Virus record (IMG/VR): IMGVR_UViG_3300025889_000882
Location: 1 to 25,106 of that record
Source of the DNA: a virus
DNA: 25,106 nucleotides
Reading direction: 5' to 3' (one strand)
Within the stretch, counting starts at the first letter, position 1, and each line of letters begins with the position of its first letter. The notes beneath the pieces were generated by a model. That model ran no database searches and was not told where the DNA came from. It saw nothing but the letters and a program-made list of their open reading frames with translations. Made by a program: the position numbers and the translations under genes. Positions 8,587 through 18,900 of the stretch are shown one piece after another.

Positions 8587-8638
8587 ATAACTTAAGTAAT
8601 TTTATGTAATATAACATTTTATTTTTTAATAACCAAAC
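8587..8638 (-). promoter_or_regulatory. AT-rich leader before the glycosyltransferase operon
   Basis: A 52-base gap that is almost entirely A/T. It precedes the 891-residue glycosyltransferase and contains no exact ATATTTATA copy and no Shine-Dalgarno-like purine run. It may contain a promoter for the three-gene operon, but no specific element can be defended. Confidence 0.2.
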
Positions 8639-9340
8639 TTAAACACCTATTACGTTAGAAATATTTGCTGTAGCTACGGCATTTACTGATGATATGTTAG
8701 AAGAAGTTACCCCATTAACATCATTTCCGTACCCTGGAGGGGTATAAGTTACATCTAATGTATTATTACCATCAGCAAACCTTATTTCAGCAGAATATAC
8801 ATTATACCCAAAAGGAGTAGGATCAATGTCTGAGTAATCATAATCAAATTCTACTAATTGGATAATTAAAAACCCATTAGCATTAGCATCAGCAATAGCT
8901 GTAGCATTTAAAGGTGTAGTAACAATACCTGGGGCATTTACAAAAGTAGAACCATATGCAGGTGGTGGGTCAGAAGGAACAGTAATATCATACTCTCCTA
9001 TTTGTAGGGGGGCACTACCGTTACCACTAAACGCTAAAGTACTTTGAGCTGGTTGGATTTGTAAGGGACTACCTACACCTGTGAGCTCAATATTCATATC
9101 TATAGCTGTAATATTGGGAGCATAGGAAGATAAATCCCAATAAAAATATGCTCTACGAGTTGTGTAATAATCTCCTCCTCTACCAGTCCCATATTCAACA
9201 TAAACACCTGAAGCATTTGTAGGAGTAGAATAGTTATTAGGGGAAGAACCCGCAGGATCAAAACGAGCAGATGGCCAATCTGGGAATTGGGTCCCAAACA
9301 TAAAGGCTTCTCGGGTTGCGTTTACGTTTGCAGTTGCCAT
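8639..9340 (-). CDS. Beta-sandwich virion or carbohydrate-binding-like protein
   Basis: A 233-residue Thr/Ser/Ala/Asn-rich protein without catalytic motifs. A central beta domain (about 45-198) contains RRAYFYWDLSSYAPNITAIDM (62-82), which recalls the 'R-x-h-h-x-F/W-D-L-S' signature of DNRLRE/CBM96-type beta-sandwiches on secreted or fibre proteins. From residue 205 a short repetitive tail shows an 11-residue period: VNGVTSSNISS then VNAVATANISN, ending VIGV. From memory, similar VNGV/ANIS tails occur on phage structural proteins from environmental metagenomes. It lies 3 bases after the methyltransferase and before the glycosyltransferase operon, so it probably shares their transcript. A cap, a receptor-binding domain or a glycan-binding decoration are all possible. 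Fold assignment is tentative. Confidence 0.7.
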   Translation of the reverse strand: MATANVNATREAFMFGTQFPDWPSARFDPAGSSPNNYSTPTNASGVYVEYGTGRGGDYYTTRRAYFYWDLSSYAPNITAIDMNIELTGVGSPLQIQPAQSTLAFSGNGSAPLQIGEYDITVPSDPPPAYGSTFVNAPGIVTTPLNATAIADANANGFLIIQLVEFDYDYSDIDPTPFGYNVYSAEIRFADGNNTLDVTYTPPGYGNDVNGVTSSNISSVNAVATANISNVIGV

Positions 9341-9343
9341 TTT

Positions 9344-9907
9344 TTAAAACTGTTTTTTAGGTAAATAATAATTACTACTATTAAAATAATTATTAGGAGG
9401 TGGGTTAATTGCTATTAATTGATATTTTACATCAGGAATATTAAAAAAGTTAGATGAAGTAGACAAACTATTCCACCAAGTTGCTACTCCTCCTTCTTTT
9501 ACTAATTGGGATAAAGAAGAACTAAAATGTTTGTTATGTTCATCTCCATAAGTATCATAAAAAACTCCATCATAGGTTGATAAAATATCTAAATTATCAT
9601 ACCAACTCCCAGTTACAATAGTTACATTAGGTTTGTCTAATGCCCATTCTAAAGCTTTAGGGATAATATCGGGGTGGTTTTCTACAATGGTATGAGAAGT
9701 AATAGAAGCAGATTGAATATAACCTGCTGAGATTCCCATTCCAAATCCAATTTCTAAAATATCACCTCCATTTTGGGTAACATAAGCTGCAGAAGATGAC
9801 ATTAAGCCATCTTCCCAGTCCATCATTACCTCATGTTGTTGTCCTGATTGGTTAGTAAAATATATTTTATCTTCTTCAAATATTATACTTTGTGATAAAT
9901 AATACAT
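9344..9907 (-). CDS. Class I SAM-dependent methyltransferase, RMT2/GAMT-like
   Basis: Predicted S-adenosylmethionine-dependent methyltransferase, 187 residues. Motifs in order are VMMDWEDGLM (27-36), the SAM-binding loop DILEIGFGMGIS (49-60) with the GxGxG-like glycines, VENHP (75-79) with Glu76 placed to bind the ribose hydroxyls, and YDGVFYDTYGDEH (112-124). The combination of MMDWE before motif I, ENHP after it, and FYDTYGDEH is characteristic of the guanidinoacetate methyltransferase / arginine delta-methyltransferase (RMT2) group, which methylates guanidino nitrogens. It lacks any ankyrin or other targeting domain and is shorter than those enzymes. It lies 19 bases after the giant fibre gene and 3 bases before the beta-sandwich gene. 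The repeat core of the giant fibre contains no Arg, so its substrate is probably another protein or a small guanidino compound. Confidence 0.8.
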   Translation of the reverse strand: MYYLSQSIIFEEDKIYFTNQSGQQHEVMMDWEDGLMSSSAAYVTQNGGDILEIGFGMGISAGYIQSASITSHTIVENHPDIIPKALEWALDKPNVTIVTGSWYDNLDILSTYDGVFYDTYGDEHNKHFSSSLSQLVKEGGVATWWNSLSTSSNFFNIPDVKYQLIAINPPPNNYFNSSNYYLPKKQF

Positions 9908-9926
9908 ACCTTTTATTTCTTTAATA

Positions 9927-12900
9927 TTAAAGTGCTACCCAAGTATTATCAGGATTAAAGTAAATAGTGTTTGTTGCAACTTGATATCCTACTAGTCTAA
10001 CATAATCACCTGCTACAAATCCACTTAAATTAGCAACAAATGCTCCAGCAGTTCTTGATACATAAAGTGGAGCTCCTATAGCAAAACTATATGCTGTAGA
10101 TCTAATATATCCTCTAATTAAAATACCATCTGTTGCCGGAGTACCTCCTAAAGCAACACCTAACATATTAATAGTAGTAGCGTTATCAGCATCTGCTAAA
10201 GCCCATTGTTGTGAAGAGTTTAAATAAACTAAATCATCAAAACCAAATATACCAAATGCTGTACCTACGAAGAATATTTCACCTGTTGCTTTTGTTGCAG
10301 ATGTTGGTAAACCATACTCGACGAAACCACCAGTACTACCTCCAATAATTGTTAAAACATTACTAGTATTATTAGCTGTAACAAAATCCACTGATGATAC
10401 TTGAGTTGCTGAATCAGTTTTAACTAAATAATCTGGGAAGTTTGCAAAAGCACCCCCACTAATACCACTTGTACCGTTAATACTAGTACCTGAGGTTCCT
10501 GGTGCACCTGAAGTACCTGAAGTACCATTTACCCCTGAAGTACCTCCTTTTCCGTCTTGACCTGAAGTACCTGCTGAACCACTAGTGCCACTAATTCCAG
10601 AAATACCATTTTGACCTGAAGTTCCAGCTGAACCGTTTGTACCTGAAGTACCAGCTTTTCCACTTGTGCCTGAAGCACCTAGTTTACCACCAGTACCTGC
10701 AGAGCCATTTGTTCCACTTGTACCAGCTTTACCTGATGTTCCTGAAGCACCTAGTTTACCACTTGTACCTGCTGAACCTGCAGTACCTGAGGTACCTGAT
10801 GTACCATTTTGACCTGAAGTTCCTGAAGCACCTTGTTTACCGTTTGTACCTGCAGATCCATTTGTACCTGATGTACCAGCTTTTCCTGATGTTCCTGAGG
10901 CACCTAGTTTACCACCAGTACCTGCTGAACCATTAGTTCCACTTGTTCCTGATTTTCCACTTGTACCTGAACCCCCATCTGTACCTGAAGTTCCGGCTGA
11001 ACCACTAGTTCCACTAACCCCAGAAATACCATTTTGGCCTGAAGTTCCAGCTGAACCATTAGTTCCACTTGTTCCTGATTTTCCTGAAGTGCCTGAAGCT
11101 CCTAATTTACCATTAGTACCAGCTGAACCATTAGTACCTGATGTACCTGATTTGCCTGATGTACCTGAAGCACCTAAATTACCTGAAGTTCCAGCTGAGC
11201 CATTAGTACCTGATGTACCATTTTTACCTGAAGTACCTGAAGCACCTTGTTGACCATTTGTACCGGCTGAACCATTAGTCCCACTTGTACCAGCTTTACC
11301 TGAAGTTCCACCATTACCATTTTTACCTCCTGTACCTACAGATCCGTTTGTACCTGAAGTACCTGATTTGCCTGATGTTCCTGAATCACCTAGTTTACCA
11401 CTTGTACCTGCTGAACCTGCAGTACCTGAGGTACCTGATGTACCATTTTTACCTGAGGTACCTGAAGCACCCTGTTGACCATTTGTACCGGCTGAACCAT
11501 TAGTTCCACTTGTTCCTGATTTTCCTGAGGTACCTGAAGCACCTAGTTTACCGTTTGTACCTGCTGAACCGTTTGTACCTGAAGTACCTGATTTACCTGA
11601 AGTACCTGAACCTCCATCTGTACCTGAAGTTCCGGCTGAACCACTAGTTCCACTTACCCCTGATATACCATTTTGGCCTGATGTACCTGCAGAACCGTTA
11701 GTACCTGAAGTACCAGCTTTTCCTGATGTTCCTGAAGCGCCTAGTTTACCATTTGTACCTGCTGAACCATTAGTTCCACTTGTACCAGCTTTACCTGAAG
11801 TACCTGAAGCACCTAAATTACCTGAAGTTCCAGCTGAACCATTTGTACCTGAGGTACCTGATGTACCATTTTTACCTGAAGTGCCTGAAGCACCTTGTTT
11901 ACCGTTTGTACCTGCAGAGCCATTTGTACCTGAAGTACCTGCCTTACCTGAAGTACCTGATACTCCTAGTTTACCGTTTGTACCTGCAGAGCCATTTGTA
12001 CCTGAGGTACCTGCCTTACCTGAAGTACCTGAACCTCCGTCTGTACCTGAAGTACCAGATGAACCCGCAGTACCACTTACTCCTGCTATACCATTTTGAC
12101 CTGATGTACCGGCTGAACCATTTGTTCCGCTTGTGCCTGATTTTCCTGAAGTACCTGAAGCACCTAGTTTACCGTTTGTACCTGCTGAACCATTAGTTCC
12201 GCTTGTGCCTGATTTTCCTGAAGTACCTGAAGCGCCTAGTTTACCTGAAGATCCTGCAGAACCGTTAGTACCTGAGGTACCACTATTTCCTGAAGTGCCT
12301 GAAGCACCTAAATTACCTGATGTACCGGCAGAACCGTTAGTACCTGAAGTACCAGCTTTACCTGAAGTACCTGATACTCCTAGTTTACCATTTGTACCTG
12401 CTGAACCATTAGTTCCACTTGTTCCTGATTTTCCACTTGTTCCTGATCCACCATCAGTACCACTAGTACCTGAAGATCCACTTGTACCGCTTATAGCTGC
12501 AACACCACTTTGACCTGCTGTACCTGAAGTTCCATTTGAACCTGAAGTTCCTGATGTACCCGAGGTACCTGAAGTACCTTTTGTAGATGATTTACCACTA
12601 GTACCTGAAGAACCTGAAGTACCTGATGAACCACTTGTTCCTGATGAACCATTAGTTCCACTTGTTCCTGATTTTCCTGAGGTACCTGAAGCACCTAGTT
12701 TACCATTTGTACCTGCAGATCCGTTTGTACCTGAGGTACCAGCTTTACCTGAAGTTCCTCCAGCACCGTTTTTACCCCCAGTACCAACTGAACCGTTGGT
12801 TCCTGAAGTACCGGCTTTACCACTTGTACCTGAACCTCCATCTGTACCACTAGTACCTGAAGAACCTGAAGTACCTGAAATTGCAGCTACACCACTTTGA

Positions 12901-15900
12901 CCAGCAGTACCTGAGGTACCGTTTGAACCTGAAGTACCAGATGTACCTGAAGTACCTGATGTACCTTTTGTAGATGATTTACCTGAGGTACCAGATGAAC
13001 CAGTAGTTCCACTTGTGCCTGAAGTTCCTGATGAACCATTTGTACCTGAGGTGCCTGAGTTACCTGATGTTCCGGAAACGCCTAGTTTACCGTTTGTACC
13101 AGCTGAACCGTTTGTTCCTGAAGTACCAGCTTTGCCTGAAGTTCCCCCAGCGCCATTTTTACCTCCTGTACCCACAGAACCGTTAGTACCTGAAGTACCT
13201 GCCTTACCTGAGGTACCTGAACCTCCGTCTGTACCACTAGTACCTGAAGATCCGCTTGTACCACTTATAGCAGCTATGCCACTTTGACCTGCTGTACCTG
13301 AAGTTCCATTCGAACCTGAAGTACCTGATGTACCTGAAGTACCTGATGTACCTTTTGTAGATGATTTACCTGATGTACCAGATGAACCTGTTGTTCCTGA
13401 AGTACCAGATGTACCTGAAGATCCATTAGTACCGCTTGTACCAGAGTTGCCGGATGTTCCAGAAACACCTAGTTTACCATTTGTACCAGCTGAACCGTTT
13501 GTTCCCGAAGTACCTGCTTTACCTGAAGTTCCTCCAGCACCGTTTTTACCTCCTGTACCTACAGATCCGTTTGTACCGCTTGTACCAGCTTTGCCTGAGG
13601 TGCCTGAACCTCCATCTGTACCTGAAGTACCTGATGAACCTGAGGTGCCTGAAATTGCAGCTACACCACTTTGACCAGCAGTACCTGAAGTTCCATTTGA
13701 ACCACTAGTTCCTGATGTACCTGAAGTACCTGAAGTTCCATTTGTTGATGATTTACCACTAGTTCCTGAAGAACCTGTTGTTCCTGATGTACCTGATGTA
13801 CCAGCAGAACCATTAGTTCCACTTGTACCTGATTTTCCTGAAGTTCCAGAAACACCTAATTTACCATTAGTACCTGCAGAACCATTAGTTCCGCTTGTAC
13901 CTGATTTTCCTGAGGTACCTCCAGCACCGTTTTTACCTCCAGTACCAACTGAACCATTTGTACCTGAAGTACCTGCCTTACCTGAGGTACCTGAACCTCC
14001 ATCTGTACCTGAAGTACCTGATGAACCACTAGTACCACTTATAGCTGCAACACCGCTTTGTCCAGCAGTACCGGATGAACCTGTTGTACCTGAAGTACCT
14101 GAAGTTCCATTTGTTGAAGATTTTCCTGAAGTACCAGATGAACCATTTGTACCACTTGTACCTGAAGTTCCTGATGAACCATTTGTACCTGAGGTACCAC
14201 TATTTCCTGAAGTACCTGAGGCACCTAAATTACCTGATGTACCTACAGAACCATTTGTACCTGAGGTACCAGCTTTACCTGAGGTTCCTGAAGCGCCTAG
14301 TTTACCGTTTGTACCTGCTGAACCATTTGTACCTGAAGTACCAGCTTTACCTGAGGTTCCTGAAGCTCCATCTTGTCCCGAGGTACCTGATGAACCACTA
14401 GTACCGCTTATAGCAGCAACACCGCTTTGTCCAGCAGTACCCGAAGTACCGTTTGAACCCGAAGTTCCTGATGTGCCTGAGGTACCTGAAGTTCCATTTG
14501 TTGAAGATTTTCCTGAGGTACCAGATGAACCTGTTGTTCCTGAAGTACCAGATGTACCTGAAGATCCGTTAGTACCTGAAGTACCACTATTTCCTGAAGT
14601 ACCTGAGGCACCTAAATTACCTGATGTACCCGCAGAACCATTAGTTCCGCTTGTACCGGCTTTGCCTGAAGTTCCTCCAGCACCATTTTTACCTCCTGTA
14701 CCTACAGAACCGTTAGTTCCTGAAGTACCGGCTTTCCCACTTGTGCCTGATCCACCATCAGTACCACTAGTACCTGATGAACCACTAGTACCACTTATAG
14801 CAGCTATACCACTTTGACCTGAAGTACCAGATGAACCTGTTGTTCCTGAAGTACCTGAGGTGCCATTTGTTGATGATTTACCTGATGTACCTGAAGATCC
14901 ATTAGTACCTGAAGTACCGGAAGTTCCTGAAGATCCATTGGTACCTGAAGTTCCTGCTTTACCTGAAGTGCCTGAAGCACCTAAGTTACCTGATGTACCT
15001 GCTGAACCATTGGTTCCGCTTGTACCTGAGTTACCAGATGTTCCAGAAACACCTAATTTACCATTTGTACCAGCCGAACCATTAGTTCCGCTTGTACCAG
15101 CTTTTCCACTTGTGCCTGAAGCACCATCTTGTCCTGAGGTACCAGATGAACCTGAGGTACCTGAGATTGCAGCTACGCCGCTTTGACCTGCTGTACCTGA
15201 GGTACCGTTTGAACCTGAGGTTCCTGAAGTTCCTGATGTACCTGAAGTTCCATTTGTTGAAGATTTACCACTAGTTCCTGATGAACCTGTTGTACCTGAA
15301 GTACCAGATGTACCTGAAGATCCGTTTGTACCTGAAGTTCCTGAATTTCCACTAGTACCTGAATCACCTAAGTTACCTGAAGTACCATTAGATCCATTTG
15401 TACCTGATGTGCCAGCTTTACCTGAAGTTCCTCCAGCGCCATTTTTACCTCCTGTACCAACTGAACCATTTGTACCCGAAGTACCAGCTTTTCCACTTGT
15501 ACCTGAAGCACCATCTTGTCCTGAAGTACCAGATGAACCTGAGGTACCGCTTATAGCAGCTACACCGCTTTGACCGGCAGTACCCGAGGTACCATTCGAA
15601 CCTGAAGTTCCTGATGTACCTGAAGTTCCTGAAGTACCATTTGTAGATGATTCACCTGATGTTCCTGATGAACCTGTTGTACCGCTTGTACCTGATGTAC
15701 CAGCAGAACCATTAGTACCTGAAGTACCTGATTTACCTGATGTACCCGAAGCACCTAAGTTACCTGAAGTTCCCGCTGACCCGTTTGTACCAGAAGTACC
15801 TGATTCGCCTGAAGTTCCTCCAGCGCCATTTTTACCTCCTGTACCTACAGATCCGTTTGTACCGCTTGTACCAGCTTTACCTGAGGTGCCTGAACCTCCA

Positions 15901-18900
15901 TCTGTACCTGAAGTACCTGATGAACCTGAGGTACCACTTATAGCAGCTACACCGCTTTGGCCAGCAGTACCCGAGGTGCCATTTGAACCTGAAGTTCCTG
16001 ATGTACCTGAAGTACCTGAAGTTCCATTTGTTGATGATTTACCACTAGTTCCTGATGAACCTGTTGTTCCTGAAGTGCCTGAAGTACCAGATGAACCGTT
16101 AGTTCCGCTTGTGCCTGATTTTCCTGAGGTACCTGAAGCACCTAAGTTACCTGAAGTTCCTGCTGAACCATTTGTACCTGAAGTACCTGATTCGCCTGAA
16201 GTTCCTCCAGCACCGTTTTTACCTCCAGTACCTACAGACCCATTAGTACCACTTGTACCAGCTTTACCACTTGTACCTGAACCTCCATCTGTACCTGAAG
16301 TACCTGAACTACCTGAGGTACCTGAGATTGCTGCTACACCGCTTTGACCTGCTGTACCTGATGAGCCCGAAGTACCACTTGTACCAGAAGTACCATTTGT
16401 AGATGATTCACCTGAGGTTCCTGATGAACCTGTTGTCCCAGAAGTACCGGATGTACCTGAAGATCCGTTTGTACCTGAAGTACCAGCTTTACCTGAAGTG
16501 CCTGAAGCACCTAAATTACCTGAAGTTCCCGCTGACCCGTTTGTACCTGAGGTACCACTATTTCCTGAAGTGCCCGAAGCACCTAAGTTACCTGATGTAC
16601 CTGCAGAACCGTTAGTTCCACTTGTACCTGCTTTACCTGAAGTACCAGCTGCTCCATCTTGACCTGAAGTACCTGATGAACCTGAGGTACCTGAAATTGC
16701 GGCTACACCACTTTGACCTGCTGTACCTGATGAACCTGTTGTACCACTTGTACCAGAAGTACCATTTGTAGATGATTCACCTGAAGTTCCACTTGAACCT
16801 GTTGTACCGCTTGTACCTGAAGTTCCAGATGAACCATTAGTACCTGAAGTTCCTGCTTTACCTGAGGTGCCTGAAGCACCTAAGTTACCACTTGTACCTT
16901 CGGAACCGTTAGTACCTGAAGTACCACTATTTCCTGAAGTGCCTGAAGCACCTAGGTTACCTGATGTACCTGCTGAACCATTAGTACCTGAAGTACCTGC
17001 TTTTCCGCTTGTACCTGAACCTCCGTCTGTACCTGAAGTACCTGATGAACCTGCAGTACCACTTATCCCTGCTATGCCGGATTGACCTGAAGTACCAGAT
17101 GAACCTGTTGTACCGCTTGTACCCGAAGTACCATTTGTAGATGATTCACCTGAAGACCCGTTTGTACCTGAAGTACCTGAAGTACCAGATGAGCCATTAG
17201 TTCCTGAGGTACCAGCTTTACCTGATGTACCCGAAGCACCTAGGTTACCTGAAGTTCCAGTTGAACCGTTTGTACCAGAAGTACCTGATTCACCTGAAGT
17301 ACCTGAAACACCTAATTTACCATTAGTACCTGCAGAGCCATTAGTACCTGATGTACCGGCTTTACCTGAAGTACCTGAAGCACCATCTTCTCCAGATGTA
17401 CCTGAAGAACCACTTGTACCGCTTATAGCTGAAGCACCACTATTACCTGTAGTACCTGATGTACCATTTGAACCATTAGTTCCTGAAGTGCCTGCTTCGC
17501 CTGAAGTGCCTGAAGCACCTAAATTACCTGATGTACCTACTGAACCATTAGTACCTGAGGTACCAGCTTTACCTGAAGTACCTGATGCACCATCTTGTCC
17601 TGAGGTACCTGAACTACCTGAGGTACCTGAGATTGCGGCTGCTCCACTATCACCTGCTGTACCTGATGTACCAGAACTACCTGAAGTACCTGAGGTACCA
17701 CTTGTTGAGGATTCACCTGAAGTTCCTGATGAACCTGTTGTTCCTGAAGTACCTGAGGTACCTGAAGATCCATTAGTACCTGAAGTACCTGATTTTCCAC
17801 TAGTACCTGAGTCGCCTAAATTACCTGAAGTTCCCGCTGAACCGTTTGTACCAGAAGTACCTGATTCGCCTGAAGTACCTGCAATTCCATTTTGACCTGA
17901 TGTACCTGCAGAACCATTTGTGCCTGAAGTTCCAGCTTTACCTGAAGTACCTGATGCACCGTCTTTTCCAGATGTACCTGAACTACCGGATGTTCCTGAA
18001 ATTCCAGCTATACCGTCTTGACCTGATGTACCATTTGAACCGTTTGTACCTGAGGTACCTGATTCGCCTGATGTGCCTGCTGTACCATTAGCTCCAGATT
18101 CACCGGAAGTTCCTGTTGAACCGTTAGTACCAGAAGTACCTGCTTTACCTGAAGTACCTGAAGCACCATCTTGTCCTGAGGTACCTGATGAACCTGAGGT
18201 ACCACTTATAGCAGCTACACCACTATCACCTGCAGTACCTGATGTACCAGAACTACCTGAAGTACCTGATGTACCTGTAGTTGAAGATTCACCACTAGTT
18301 CCAGATGAACCTGTTGTACCTGATGTACCTGAAGTTCCTGCTGAACCGTTAGTACCAGAAGTACCTGATTTGGCACTTGTTCCTGAGGCACCTGTACCGC
18401 TTGTACCAGTTGAACCACTAGTACCTGAGGTACCTGCTAGTCCTGATGTACCTCCAATTCCGTTTTGACCTCCAGTTCCTGTAGATCCGTTAGTACCTGA
18501 AGTACCAGCTTTTCCACTTGTGCCTGAAGCGCCATCGATACCTGAAGTTCCTGCTGAACCACTTGTACCGCTTATAGCTGAAGCACCACTTGCTCCGGTT
18601 GTACCTGAAGTACCATTTGAACCATTAGTTCCTGATGTACCCGATTCGCCTGAAGTGCCTAATATTCCATTTTGTCCTGATGTACCATTTGAACCATTGG
18701 TTCCAGATGTACCTGCTTTACCTGAAGTACCAGCTGCTCCATCTTGACCTGAAGTACCTGATGAGCCACTAGTACCACTTATGGCTGCAACACCACTATC
18801 ACCGGCAGTACCTGAAGTACCCGATGAACCTGAAGTACCAGATGTACCTGTGGTTGAAGATTCACCTGAGGTTCCTGATGAACCACTAGTTCCAGAAGTA

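Noticed and set aside
10637-10936. Leu/Tyr/His-rich plus-strand frames and Gln/Val/Leu-rich minus-strand frames in the same region
   Set aside because: Other reading frames of the same 9-base repeat. Composition is dictated by the codon pattern and they carry no recognisable domain.
11881-12513. Long plus-strand Pro/Val/Glu-rich open frames (EVPxVP-like) inside the 10.5-22.9 kb region
   Set aside because: They are the antisense reading of the Gly-Thr-Ser codon repeat (ACC, CCT, GTA, GAA), which rarely forms stops. They have no conserved ends, no leaders, and lie entirely in a strongly supported minus-strand gene.
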